Below are positions 10,197 through 19,125 of a stretch of DNA of 64,000 bases, in pieces. The stretch lies in NCBI RefSeq assembly GCF_004404055.1, contig NZ_SOHK01000005.1:310001-374000 (forward strand), given 5' to 3'. Under the pieces are notes generated by a model, which was not told the DNA's origin, made no database searches, and worked only from the letters and a program-made list of their open reading frames with translations. Both the position numbers and the translations under genes were made by a program. How positions within the stretch are numbered: the stretch's first letter is position 1; the number at the start of each line of letters is the position of its first letter. The stretch is from Cryobacterium ruanii (GTDB lineage Bacteria; Actinomycetota; Actinomycetes; Actinomycetales; Microbacteriaceae).

Positions 10197-11452
10197 CAGG
10201 GTGTCCTCTGCTGGATGGTTACGGATGGTCGAGCGGATGCCGCCGGGTCGCCGCGAATCGCGGCCGCCACCTCGAGGAGGGCCGCGTAACTGTGGCCACT
10301 GACGAACGCGTCGCAGTAGGGCAGGGCGGCGGCCATGCCGCCGACCAAAGGCTCGTAGTCGGCGGCGGCTTTGCGCGGATTCACCCAGACGATGCGGTGC
10401 GCGAGTCGGCGCAAACGCGCCATCTGGGCGTCGACGTCGGCCGGGTCGTCCTGCGCCCAGCCGTCGGAGAACAGCACGATCACCGCTCCGCGAGCTAGCC
10501 CGCGCCGCCCGAAGTCGTCGATGAACCGACGGATGCTCGCGGCCAGCCGGGTACCGCCGGCCCAGTCGGTCGCGGTGGTGGATGCCTGCGCGAGCGCCTG
10601 ATCCGGGTCGCGTATGGCCAGCTGGCGGGTCAGTCGGGTGAGGCGCGTCGAGAAGACGAAGGCTTCGGCTTGGGCGCCGGACGCCGCGCCCTGCAACAGC
10701 GTGAGGAACACCCGGGTATAGGGCTCCATCGAGCCGGACACATCGCAGAGCAGCACGAGGCGGCGCGGTTTCGGGCGGCGACGGGCATAGTGCAGGGTGA
10801 TCGGGTCGCCGCCGGTGCGCTGCGCGGCCCGCACGGTGCGCGCCACATCGAGCCGGTCGCGACTGTGCCGCGACGGATGCGTGCGGCGGCTAAGCCGGCT
10901 CGGCGTCGCCAGCACGATGCGGGCGACGAGCCGGCGTAGGCGGGCCAGCTCGTCGGGGTCGAGGTTCGCGAACGCTATCTCGTGCAGATGCTCATCACCC
11001 GAGGCTAAGGCGAGGATCGCGTCACGCTCGGGGCCGTCGTTCTCGCTGTCGGCAGAGTCGGTGCCGGGCAGCGGGGCCGGGGGCCGATCCGGCTGCGGTT
11101 CTGGCGCGCCGGCTGGACGGTTGGTCGGTGGGGTGGACTTCGTGCGCGTCTCGGAGCCGATCGCGGGGGGAGCGGTCGGGTCACCGCGATTCTCGGCCGG
11201 GTCGAGCCGACCGTCGAACACGGCGCTGAACACCGCGTCGAAGAGGGCGAGGTGCTGTTGCCGGGAGACGAACACGACGCGGCAGGCCCAGTACAGGGCG
11301 GCCCGTTCGGTCGGCGGGACCAGCCGCAGCGCCTCGGCCAGCCGCGCTGCGTGGTCGGGCGACACCGGCAGGCCGGCCCGGTGCAGGGCCGTGCCGAGAC
11401 CGGCGGCGAGGGCGGCCGTTTCGATCGGTGGATGAAGACCGCGGTCAGCCAT
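10196..11452 (-). CDS. coxE: CoxE-like von Willebrand factor A protein
   Basis: CoxE is a vWA partner of the AAA+ ATPase CoxD in maturation of the Mo-Cu centre of CO dehydrogenase. The 418-residue protein has a variable N-terminal half rich in Pro and Asp and a C-terminal vWA domain with the metal-binding motif DVSGSM. I chose ATG 11452, which overlaps the end of coxD by eight bases, over an in-frame start eight codons upstream. The MoxR-vWA pair is the standard arrangement in cox clusters. Confidence 0.88.
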   Translation of the reverse strand: MADRGLHPPIETAALAAGLGTALHRAGLPVSPDHAARLAEALRLVPPTERAALYWACRVVFVSRQQHLALFDAVFSAVFDGRLDPAENRGDPTAPPAIGSETRTKSTPPTNRPAGAPEPQPDRPPAPLPGTDSADSENDGPERDAILALASGDEHLHEIAFANLDPDELARLRRLVARIVLATPSRLSRRTHPSRHSRDRLDVARTVRAAQRTGGDPITLHYARRRPKPRRLVLLCDVSGSMEPYTRVFLTLLQGAASGAQAEAFVFSTRLTRLTRQLAIRDPDQALAQASTTATDWAGGTRLAASIRRFIDDFGRRGLARGAVIVLFSDGWAQDDPADVDAQMARLRRLAHRIVWVNPRKAAADYEPLVGGMAAALPYCDAFVSGHSYAALLEVAAAIRGDPAASARPSVTIQQRTP

Positions 11453-12341
11453 GCGTGGCCTCCGCCACCCAGGCACCGCCGCGGGCGGCAGCGAGATCCA
11501 GGTCGTCCCGGTTCTTCAGCACGGAACCCCACGTCTGCTCGACGGCCCGACCGCTCAGCCGCTCGATGCCGAGCACGGAAAGCGCGCTCACCCAATCGAT
11601 GGCCTCAGCAATCCCCGGCGGCTTAACGAGGTCGAGCGAGCGCAGGCGGGTGATCGCCGCCGCAGCCTCGGTCGCAATGGCCTGCGAGCTGCCCGGCACC
11701 CGGCGACGCACGATCTGCGCGATCCGCTCCGGCCCCGGGTAGTCGATCCAGTGATACAGGCAGCGCCGGGTGAGGGCATCGTGCAGGTCGCGGGTGCGAT
11801 TGCTCGTGAGAATCACGATCGGCGGATGCTCCGCCGTGACGGTTCCCAGCTCGGGAATGGTGACCGCCGCTTCGGCAAGCAGCTCGAAGGTGAAGGCTTC
11901 GAACTCGGCGTCGGCCCGGTCGATCTCGTCGAGCAGCAGCACCGCCGGCCGCGGGCCGGCGTGCTCGATCGCCTGTAACAGCGGGCGACGCAGCAGATAG
12001 TCCCGGCCGAACAACTCCGTTTCGGCCAGCGAGACCCCGCGCGCTTCGGCTAGGCGAATGCCGAGCAGCTGCCGTGGGTAGTTCCACTCGTAGAGCGCTT
12101 CCCCGGCGCTGATTCCCTCATAGCACTGCAGCCGAAAGAGCTCGGTATCGAGCAGCCGGGCGAGGGCCTTGGCGATCTCGGTCTTGCCGACCCCCGGTTC
12201 GCCCTCGAGCAGAAGCGGCTGCCGCATGCGCACGGCCAAAAACACGGCGGTCGCGAGGCCCTCATCGGCGAGGTAATCTTCGGCATCGAGGGCCCGCTGA
12301 AGCGCGCCGACGGACGGTACCAGTTCGGGCACGGTCACCAT
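11445..12341 (-). CDS. coxD: MoxR-family AAA+ ATPase, CoxD-like
   Basis: CoxD is a AAA+ chaperone needed for sulfur and copper insertion at the CO dehydrogenase active site in Oligotropha. The 298-residue protein has Walker A GEPGVGKTE near residue 42 and Walker B AVLLLDEIDRAD near 110, then a sensor region with ILTSNRTRDLHDAL. It has the normal MoxR length. It is followed by the coupled coxE and preceded by the XdhC-YHS gene with a 30-bp gap. Confidence 0.92.
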   Translation of the reverse strand: MVTVPELVPSVGALQRALDAEDYLADEGLATAVFLAVRMRQPLLLEGEPGVGKTEIAKALARLLDTELFRLQCYEGISAGEALYEWNYPRQLLGIRLAEARGVSLAETELFGRDYLLRRPLLQAIEHAGPRPAVLLLDEIDRADAEFEAFTFELLAEAAVTIPELGTVTAEHPPIVILTSNRTRDLHDALTRRCLYHWIDYPGPERIAQIVRRRVPGSSQAIATEAAAAITRLRSLDLVKPPGIAEAIDWVSALSVLGIERLSGRAVEQTWGSVLKNRDDLDLAAARGGAWVAEATHG

Positions 12342-12371
12342 CGTCGGCCCAGCGACCGGCCAGCCGGGCCC

Positions 12372-13304
12372 CTAGCGCGCGGTCGCATACTGATCCGGAT
12401 GCGTGAGAAAGGCCCTGCGGCAGCCCGCCGAGCAAAAATACACGCTCGTCCCGTCGTACTCCACCTGCAACGATGTGGGCAGCGCGGCCACCGTCATGCC
12501 GCAGACCGGGTCGAGCGCGGCCGCTTCGGCCGCTGCCTCGGTTGCCACCTCGCGCTCCTCCGCAGCCACTTTCGTGACGAGCGGATGCCCGCGCCCGGCC
12601 CGCTCCTGCACCAGCTGCGCAAAAATCGACACCGCGATCTCCCCGGGCGTGCGGGCGCCGAGGTCGAGGCCCGCCGGGCTGAACACCCGCGCGCGCTGCT
12701 CGGGCGACACGTCGAGCGAGGCGAGCACGGCAGCGCCGCGCTTCGGGCTTGCCACGAGCGCGACATAGGGCACCCCGGCGGCCAGGGCTGCGAGCATGGC
12801 CGGCGCTTCGTCACGCCCGTGCGACGCGACGATCAGGGCGGCGTCACCGGTCTGCGGGATGGCGGAGGCGCCATCCGCCTGCACGAGGACGAAGCCGACG
12901 AGCGGGGCCAGGGCGGCGAGCGCATCGGCATCGGGGGTCGAGCCGACGACGACCAGCCGCGGCAGCGGAATGCGCGGCTCAAGAAAGATCTCGATCGCCC
13001 CGCCGCTCACACAGGGGTTGGATACCTCGACCGCACCGTCCTCCACCGTGCTCGACGGCACGCCGGCGACGACCTTGAGCAGCAGCGGCTGCCGGCTTTC
13101 CAGTACCTGCAGGCTGTATAGGCGAACGGATGCCTCCACGCACGTTCCCCCGACGAATCCTTCGATCTCGCCGGTCGCCCGCACGAGCGCCGTGTCGCCG
13201 GCGTGCGCGCTCGTGGGGCGCTGGGCGCGCACCACGGTCGCGTGCACGAACGGTTCGCGGCTCTCGGTGAGCTCTTGTGCGCGGGTCGAGTGGGCGACTT
13301 GCAT
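12372..13304 (-). CDS. XdhC-family protein fused to a C-terminal YHS domain
   Basis: The first 250 residues of this 310-residue protein are an XdhC protein: an N-terminal XdhC/CoxI domain with FVGGTCVEASVR, then a Rossmann-like domain with PRLVVVGSTPDADALAAL. Residues about 265-305 are a YHS domain (DPVCGM, then YFCSAGCRRAFLTHPDQYA). YHS domains bind soft metals and occur in copper ATPases. ATG 13304 lies one base after the coxL stop. The position next to coxL and the metal-binding fusion suggest a role in loading the Mo-Cu site, like CoxF. That role is inference. Confidence 0.85.
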   Translation of the reverse strand: MQVAHSTRAQELTESREPFVHATVVRAQRPTSAHAGDTALVRATGEIEGFVGGTCVEASVRLYSLQVLESRQPLLLKVVAGVPSSTVEDGAVEVSNPCVSGGAIEIFLEPRIPLPRLVVVGSTPDADALAALAPLVGFVLVQADGASAIPQTGDAALIVASHGRDEAPAMLAALAAGVPYVALVASPKRGAAVLASLDVSPEQRARVFSPAGLDLGARTPGEIAVSIFAQLVQERAGRGHPLVTKVAAEEREVATEAAAEAAALDPVCGMTVAALPTSLQVEYDGTSVYFCSAGCRRAFLTHPDQYATAR

Positions 13305-13305
13305 G

Positions 13306-15699
13306 CTACACCGGCGGTCTCGTGCGGCCCTGCATAGCCTCCCACACCCGGGCGGGGGTGCAGGGCATATCCATGTGCACGACGCCGAACGGGGCGAGGG
13401 CATCGACGACGGCATTGACGACGGCCGGCGGTGAGCCGACCGTGGCCGACTCGCCAACGCCCTTCGCCCCGATCGGGTGGTGGGGCGACGGGGTCACGGT
13501 GAAGCCGGTCTCCCAGTCGGGCACCTCCATGGCGGTGGGGATGAGGTAGTCCATGAATGAGCCGCCGAGGCAGTTGCCCTCCGCGTCGAACTCGATGATC
13601 TCCATGAGGGCCATGCCGACACCGTCGGTGAGGCCACCATGAATCTGCCCCTCGATGATCATCGGATTGATGCGGGTGCCGCAGTCGTCGACGGCGATGA
13701 AGCGGCGCACCTTGACATGGCCGGTGCCCGGGTCGACGTCGACGACGCAGATATAGGCACCGAATGGAAAGGTGAGGTTGGGTGGATCGTAGGTGACCTC
13801 GGCGTCGAGATTGCCGTCGATACCCTCGGGCAGGGCGACCGTACCGTGGGCGCCCATCGCGATCTCGGCCATGGTCTTGCCCACGCTCGGATCGCCCTTG
13901 ACGAACCAGCGGCCCTTCTCCCACTCGAGGTCTTCCGGCCGGGTCTCGAGCATGGCCGCGGCGATGAACCGAGCCTTCTCCCGCACCTTGCGGGCGACGA
14001 GTGCCACGGCGGCACCACTGACCGGAGTAGACCGGCTGCCATAAGTGCCGAGGCCGAACGGCGTCTGGTCTGTGTCGCCGTGCACGACGTCGATGTCCTC
14101 CGGCGGGATGCCGATCTCCTCCGCCACGATCTGCGCGAACGTCGTCTCGTGACCCTGACCCTGGCTCTGCACCGAGATGCGCACGACGGCTTTGCCGGTG
14201 GGGTGGATGCGCAGTTCGGCGCCGTCCGCCATGCCGAGACCGAGAATGTCCATGTCCTTGCGCGGGCCGGCGCCGACCGTTTCGGTGAAGAACGAGATGC
14301 CGATGCCCATGAGTTCGCCGCGTTCGCGTTTCTCCTTCTGTTCGCGGCGCAGCTCGTCGTAGCCGGCCATCTTCATCGACAGCCGCATGGTGGGTTCGTA
14401 GTCGCCGGAGTCGTATTCCCAGCCGGTCTTGTTGGCGTAGGGGAACTGCTCCTTCTTGATGAAATTTCTCAGCCGCAGCTCGGCTGGATCCATGTCGAGC
14501 TTGCGGGCCAGGATGTCGACCATCCGCTCCACCAGATAGACCGCCTCGGTGACCCGAAAGGAACAGGCATAGGCCACCCCGCCCGGGGCCTTGTTGGTGT
14601 ACACGCCGGTGACGGTGCAGTGCGCTGCGGCGAGGTCGTAGCTGCCGGTGAAGATGTGAAAGAACCCGGCCGGATACTTGGTGGGCTGGGCGGTGGCGTT
14701 GAACGCGCCGTGGTCGGCGAGTACGTTGGTGCGCAGGGCCAGGATCTTGCCGTCCTTGGTTGCCGCGATCTCGCCCTGCATGATGTAGTCGCGGGCGAAC
14801 GAGGTGCTCATGAGGTTCTCGGAGCGGTCCTCGACCCATTTCACCGGTTTGCCGGTGACGATGGAGCCGACGACGGCGAGGATATAGCCCGGGTAGATTC
14901 CGACCTTGTTACCGAACCCGCCGCCGATGTCGGGAGAGACCACCCGAATCTTGTGCTCGGGAATGCCGGAGACCATCGCGAACAGTGTGCGGTGGGCGTG
15001 TGGCGCCTGCGTCGTCTCGTACAGGGTGAGACGGCCGTCGATGGGGTCGAAGTCGGCGACGGCACCGCAGGTTTCCATCGGCGCCGGGTGCACGCGCGGG
15101 TAGACGATCTCCTGTTTCACCACGACGTCGGCGCTCGCGAAGACTGCATCCGTTTCGGCTTTGTTGCCGGCTTCCCAATCGAAGATGTGGTTGTCCGTGC
15201 GGCCTTCGAGATCGTCGCGAATGACAGGAGCGCCCGGGTCCATCGCCTTGCGGGCGTCGACGACCGGCGGCAATACGTCGTACTCGACCTCGATCAGTTC
15301 GAGGGCGTCGCGGGCGGCGTAGCGGTCTTCAGCGACGACGAACGCGACCTCCTGGCCCTGAAAACGTACCTTGTCGGTGACGAGTACGGCTTGCACGTCC
15401 ATCGAGAGTGTCGGGGCCCAGGCCAGTCCGAGGGCCTGCAGATCGCTGCCGGTGATCACGGCAAGCACCTTGGGGTGGGCGAGCGCCTCGGTGGTGTCGA
15501 TCGAGACCAGCCGGGCGTGGGCGACGGGAGCGCGCAGGATGGCGCCGTGCAGCATGCCGGGCAGCACGATGTCGTCGATGTAGTGGCCCTTGCCGCGCAC
15601 GAAGCGCGGGTCTTCCTTGCGCTGCATGCGGCCGTGGCCGATGGGCCGATCGTGGTCGCCGGCGGCCGGGTTCGACGGACGGTCCTCGAGGATGGTCAT
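13306..15699 (-). CDS. coxL: Aerobic carbon monoxide dehydrogenase large subunit, form I
   Basis: CoxL holds the Mo-Cu active site that oxidises CO with water to CO2, passing electrons to the iron-sulfur and FAD subunits. The 797-residue protein has the form I loop AYACSFR at residues 376-382, with Cys379 in the place of the copper-binding cysteine. It also has DIGGGFGNKVG at 257-267 for cofactor contact and Glu750 in GVGES as the catalytic base. Form II homologues carry AYRGAGR instead. I chose ATG 15699, which overlaps the coxS stop as ATGA; the upstream in-frame codons overlap coxS. Confidence 0.96.
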   Translation of the reverse strand: MTILEDRPSNPAAGDHDRPIGHGRMQRKEDPRFVRGKGHYIDDIVLPGMLHGAILRAPVAHARLVSIDTTEALAHPKVLAVITGSDLQALGLAWAPTLSMDVQAVLVTDKVRFQGQEVAFVVAEDRYAARDALELIEVEYDVLPPVVDARKAMDPGAPVIRDDLEGRTDNHIFDWEAGNKAETDAVFASADVVVKQEIVYPRVHPAPMETCGAVADFDPIDGRLTLYETTQAPHAHRTLFAMVSGIPEHKIRVVSPDIGGGFGNKVGIYPGYILAVVGSIVTGKPVKWVEDRSENLMSTSFARDYIMQGEIAATKDGKILALRTNVLADHGAFNATAQPTKYPAGFFHIFTGSYDLAAAHCTVTGVYTNKAPGGVAYACSFRVTEAVYLVERMVDILARKLDMDPAELRLRNFIKKEQFPYANKTGWEYDSGDYEPTMRLSMKMAGYDELRREQKEKRERGELMGIGISFFTETVGAGPRKDMDILGLGMADGAELRIHPTGKAVVRISVQSQGQGHETTFAQIVAEEIGIPPEDIDVVHGDTDQTPFGLGTYGSRSTPVSGAAVALVARKVREKARFIAAAMLETRPEDLEWEKGRWFVKGDPSVGKTMAEIAMGAHGTVALPEGIDGNLDAEVTYDPPNLTFPFGAYICVVDVDPGTGHVKVRRFIAVDDCGTRINPMIIEGQIHGGLTDGVGMALMEIIEFDAEGNCLGGSFMDYLIPTAMEVPDWETGFTVTPSPHHPIGAKGVGESATVGSPPAVVNAVVDALAPFGVVHMDMPCTPARVWEAMQGRTRPPV

Positions 15700-16196
15700 G
15701 CGTGGACCTCTTTTTCCGTAGTCTGTGCGGCTGCACCGGCGGGATGCTCGGCGGCCCACTGGATTGACCGCACGATGGTCGCGTAGCCGGTGCAGCGGCA
15801 GATTTGCCCGGAGATGGCCTCGCGTATCTCGAGAGGTTCAGGATGCGGGTTGTGGTCGAGCAGGGCGCGGGCGGTGAGCATCATGCCGGGGGTGCAGAAA
15901 CCGCATTGCAGGCCGTGTTCCTCCATGAAGCCCTGCTGCACCGGGTCGAGGGTGGCGCCGTTGGCGAGTCCCTCCACGGTTGTGATCGTGTGCCCGTCGG
16001 CCATGGCGGCGAGAACGGTGCAGGATTTCACCGGCTGGCCGTCCATCAGCACGACGCAGGTGCCGCAGTTGGTGGTGTCGCAGCCCCAGTGTGTTCCGGT
16101 GAGCCGCAGGTCGTCGCGGATGAAGTGCACGAGCAGCACGCGCGGTTCGATTTCGCGGGTGACGTCGGTGCCGTTGATGGTCATGCTGATCTGCAT
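15696..16196 (-). CDS. coxS: Carbon monoxide dehydrogenase small (iron-sulfur) subunit
   Basis: CoxS carries two [2Fe-2S] clusters that move electrons from the Mo-Cu site to FAD. In this 166-residue protein the plant-type cluster uses Cys39, 44, 47 and 59 (GCDTTNCGTC then KSC), and the second uses Cys98, 101, 133 and 135 (QCGFC and CRC). I chose ATG 16196 because AGGAG lies nine bases upstream. A TTG three codons earlier abuts that AGGAG and is unlikely. It lies 12 bp after coxM and overlaps coxL as ATGA. Confidence 0.95.
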   Translation of the reverse strand: MQISMTINGTDVTREIEPRVLLVHFIRDDLRLTGTHWGCDTTNCGTCVVLMDGQPVKSCTVLAAMADGHTITTVEGLANGATLDPVQQGFMEEHGLQCGFCTPGMMLTARALLDHNPHPEPLEIREAISGQICRCTGYATIVRSIQWAAEHPAGAAAQTTEKEVHA

Positions 16197-16208
16197 CGGG
16201 TTCAACTC

Positions 16209-17096
16209 CTAAATCGTGATGTCGGAAACGGATGCCGCGGCGCGGCTGCACGAGACCCGGAGCACACGGCGGGTCAGTTCGTCGGCGAGGTGCCGCTTGT
16301 AATCGATCGGTCCGCGTTGGTCGGCGAGGGGGTCGCAGGCGAGTGACGCCAGACGCCCGGCTTCGATGAAGAGCGTTTCAGCGGGTGCCTGGCCGACGAG
16401 TATCGCTTCGACCTCGGTCACGTTGTGGTCGAGTCCGACCGCGGTGAGACCGACGGCCACCTGGCTGATAGTGCCGTCGCCCGCGAGCGTCACGCTCGCG
16501 CCGGCCGCGGCGACAGCCCAGTCTCCGACGCGCCGTTCGACCTTTTCGTAGGCGCTGCCGGAGCCGGCCCGAATGGGAACGCGAACCTCAATGAGCAGTT
16601 CGTTCTGGGCGACGGCGGTCTCGTACGGGCCGCGGTGGAACTCGGCCATGGACAGCATTCGCTCACCGGCCGGCCCGCGCACGACGGCCACCGCTTCGAG
16701 AACGTGGCACACCGTGGAGAGGTCTTCGGCCGGGTCGGCCTGGCAGAGCGAGCCGCCGATGGTGCCGCGGTTGCGCACGATCGGGTCGGCGATGACGCGT
16801 TCGGCGTCACAGATGATGGGGAACAGGCGCCGAACGTCGTCGGATTCGAGCAGGGTCGTGTGCCGGGTCATGGCGCCGATGCGCATCACCGGTCCATCGA
16901 CCAGCAGATAGTCCAGCTCGAACAGGTCGTTGATGTCGATGAGCCAGTCGGGCCGGGCGAGGCGCAGCTTCATCATGGGAAGCAGGCTGTGACCGCCGGC
17001 GACCACCCGGGATTCGGCCCCGTGGCGATCAAGCAGGGCGAGGGCATTGTCAACCGAACTGGCACGAACGTAATCGAACGGAGCCGGAATCTGCAC
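16209..17096 (-). CDS. coxM: Carbon monoxide dehydrogenase medium (FAD) subunit
   Basis: CoxM binds FAD and passes electrons from the iron-sulfur subunit to the acceptor. The 295-residue protein has the FAD motifs AGGHSLLPMMKLR (near residue 34) and TIGGSLCQADPAEDL (near 112). The start is GTG 17096, set by GAGGAG six bases upstream; an ATG 54 bases earlier has no ribosome site. It is the first gene of the operon, so the promoter should lie in 17,097-17,211, which also holds one copy of the duplicated control sequence. Confidence 0.95.
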   Translation of the reverse strand: MQIPAPFDYVRASSVDNALALLDRHGAESRVVAGGHSLLPMMKLRLARPDWLIDINDLFELDYLLVDGPVMRIGAMTRHTTLLESDDVRRLFPIICDAERVIADPIVRNRGTIGGSLCQADPAEDLSTVCHVLEAVAVVRGPAGERMLSMAEFHRGPYETAVAQNELLIEVRVPIRAGSGSAYEKVERRVGDWAVAAAGASVTLAGDGTISQVAVGLTAVGLDHNVTEVEAILVGQAPAETLFIEAGRLASLACDPLADQRGPIDYKRHLADELTRRVLRVSCSRAAASVSDITI

Positions 17097-17125
17097 GGGC
17101 TTCTCCTCACGAAAGAAGGTTCCAC

Positions 17126-17217
17126 GGCACCGCGCATCGTCGCGCGACACTGTCGTGCCACAGCTTGCTCCCCGCTCCCGCGGCTGTCAACATCGACCTA
17201 AGCGAAAGGTTATGAGC
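17126..17217 (+). repeat. Duplicated control sequence, copy A (coxM/SulP interval)
   Basis: These 92 bp match 19,031-19,124 with about 10 substitutions and a 2-bp gap by hand alignment. The last 26 bases are identical and contain CTAAGCGAAAGGTTATGAGC. The copy lies between the divergent coxM and SulP genes and contains the palindrome GTCGCGCGAC and a CCGC-TCCC-GCGG inverted repeat. Confidence 0.85.
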
Positions 17218-17289
17218 GTATGCCCTCGCTATTTATTTCGCGAGACGCACGAACCAGTCAGGCACCAAGATGGGGCCGGAGAGGAAGGA

Positions 17290-19014
17290 ATGGCTGCCAA
17301 GTGGCTGCGAAGGTGGGTGCCGGGAATCGATACGGCGCTCGGTTACCGGCGCGCCTGGCTACTCCCCGATCTGCGGGCGGGCGTCGTGCTTACCGCTCTC
17401 CTCATACCGGTCGGCATCGGCTACGCCGAGGTGGCGGGGCTTCCGCCGGCATCGGGCCTATACGCCACGATCATCCCCCTGGCTGCCTATGCCGTCTTCG
17501 GACCGTCGCGCATCCTCGTGCTCGGCCCCGATTCGGCACTGGCACCGATCATCGCGGCCGCGATCGTGCCTCTCGCTCTCGGCGATGATGCGCGCGCAGT
17601 CGGTCTCGCCGGGCTCCTGGCCATCATGGTCGGATTGATTCTCGCGCTTGGTGGCATTCTGCGCCTCGGGTTCGTGACCGACCTGCTCTCCAAACCTATC
17701 CGCGTTGGCTACCTCAACGCTCTCGCCGTGTTGGTCATCGTTTCGCAGCTGCCCACCCTTTTCGGTTTCTCCAGCACAGCGGGCTCGGCGCTTCGCGACG
17801 CGATCGGGATATTCGTCGGAATTGCCGGGGGTCAGGTCAACCTGACCGCGACGCTTTTCGGCCTTGGCTCGCTGGCCGTTATTGTCGTCCTCTCATGGCG
17901 CAAAACCCGGATTCCGGGCGTGCTCGCGGCGGTCGTACTCGCGACAGCGGTGACCGCGGTCTTCGGGCTGCAGGATGCCCTGCCCGTCGTCGGTGCGCTT
18001 CCCCGGGGCCTCCCCGCACCCGCGCTCGGCGGTTTGCAGTGGGCAGATGCGGCGGGTTTGGTGGCTCCGGCGCTGGGCATCGCGCTCATCGCCTTCGCCG
18101 ACACCGCTGTGCTCTCGCGATCGTTTGCGGCCCGCCGGGGTGAGAATGTCAACGGCAGCCAGGAAATGAGGGCGATTGGTGCGTCGAACATCGCGAGCGG
18201 ACTGCTCGGTGGATTCCCCGTCTCGGCGTCGTCCTCGCGCACCCCCGTCGCCGAGAAGGCGGGGGCTCGCTCCCAGCTCACCGGAGTTGTTGGCGCCGCC
18301 CTCGTTTTGGCCTTCATGCTGTTCGCGCCCGGTCTCACGGATTTCCTGCCCTCGGCGGCGATCGCCGCGGTCGTCATCGTCGCCGCTGCCGGGCTCGTCG
18401 ACGTGAAAGGGTTTATCGCCCTGGTGCGCATGAACAGGGTCGACGCGATGCTCTCGCTCGCGGCCTTTCTCGGGGTGCTGGTGGTCGGCGTGATCGAGGG
18501 TATCGTCGTGGCAATCATTCTCTCGCTCGGCGCATTCGTCAGCCAGGCCTGGCAACCGTACCGGGCCGAACTTGGCCGGATCCGCGGTCTTCGCGGCTAC
18601 CACGACCTGTCGCGGCATCCCGAGGGCGAACGACTACCCGGCATCGTCATCGTTCGCTTCGACGCGCCGCTCTTCTTCGCTAACGGGGGGATCTTCGACG
18701 ACTATGTGCGGGCCACGGTCGCGGCTGCCGGTAGCGGGGTACACACGGTCATCCTCGCGGCGGAGCCCATTACTGACATCGACACGACCGCCGCAGAGGA
18801 ACTGCTCGAACTCGACGATTTTCTGGCTTCCCGCGGCATCACGCTCGTCTTTGCCGAGATGAAAGGCCCGGTGAAAGACCACTTGCGTGACTACGGATTG
18901 AGCGAGCGGTTTCCTCCCGAGCGGTTCGCGGGCACTGTCGGAGAGGCTGTCGATGAGGCCACCGGAACGCTGCGCGGCGACCTCGACGGCACCCAGTGGG
19001 ACACGGACGCCTGA
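17290..19014 (+). CDS. SulP-family anion transporter with STAS domain
   Basis: SulP proteins move sulfate, bicarbonate or related oxyanions across the membrane. The 574-residue protein has about 12-14 membrane segments, the family signature region near YAEVAGLPPASGLYA, and a C-terminal STAS domain (about residues 440-560; IVIVRFDAPLFFANGGIF). I chose ATG 17290 because GAGGAAGGA precedes it directly. An ATG at 17212 would add 26 residues but has its AAAGG only two bases away. Its place beside the cox operon suggests molybdate, sulfate or bicarbonate supply, but the substrate is not shown. Confidence 0.88.
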   Translation: MAAKWLRRWVPGIDTALGYRRAWLLPDLRAGVVLTALLIPVGIGYAEVAGLPPASGLYATIIPLAAYAVFGPSRILVLGPDSALAPIIAAAIVPLALGDDARAVGLAGLLAIMVGLILALGGILRLGFVTDLLSKPIRVGYLNALAVLVIVSQLPTLFGFSSTAGSALRDAIGIFVGIAGGQVNLTATLFGLGSLAVIVVLSWRKTRIPGVLAAVVLATAVTAVFGLQDALPVVGALPRGLPAPALGGLQWADAAGLVAPALGIALIAFADTAVLSRSFAARRGENVNGSQEMRAIGASNIASGLLGGFPVSASSSRTPVAEKAGARSQLTGVVGAALVLAFMLFAPGLTDFLPSAAIAAVVIVAAAGLVDVKGFIALVRMNRVDAMLSLAAFLGVLVVGVIEGIVVAIILSLGAFVSQAWQPYRAELGRIRGLRGYHDLSRHPEGERLPGIVIVRFDAPLFFANGGIFDDYVRATVAAAGSGVHTVILAAEPITDIDTTAAEELLELDDFLASRGITLVFAEMKGPVKDHLRDYGLSERFPPERFAGTVGEAVDEATGTLRGDLDGTQWDTDA

Positions 19015-19030
19015 CGAGGCCGGCCTGACC

Positions 19031-19124
19031 GGCACCGCGTATCGTTGCGCGACATCGTTGTGGGCCGCAGCTTGCTCCACGCTCCCGTGGCTGTCACTAT
19101 CGACCTAAGCGAAAGGTTATGAGC
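19031..19124 (+). repeat. Duplicated control sequence, copy B (upstream of lysR)
   Basis: This is the second copy of 17,126-17,217, in the same orientation, ending one base before the GTG of the LysR gene. Its AAAGG (19,112-19,116) is the likely ribosome site of that gene. A CCACG-CTCC-CGTGG inverted repeat replaces the CCGC/GCGG one of copy A. Confidence 0.85.
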
Positions 19125-19125
19125 T

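Noticed and set aside
13007-15786. Long open frames overlapping coxL on both strands (610 and 715 residues)
   Set aside because: They are rich in Arg, His, Asp and Gly without any domain, and lie opposite or out of frame to a gene with clear CoxL motifs. High GC makes such frames stay open by chance.
17212-17289. Upstream ATG start for the SulP gene
   Set aside because: Its AAAGG is only two bases away, and the ATG at 17,290 has a far better ribosome site. It remains a minor possibility.
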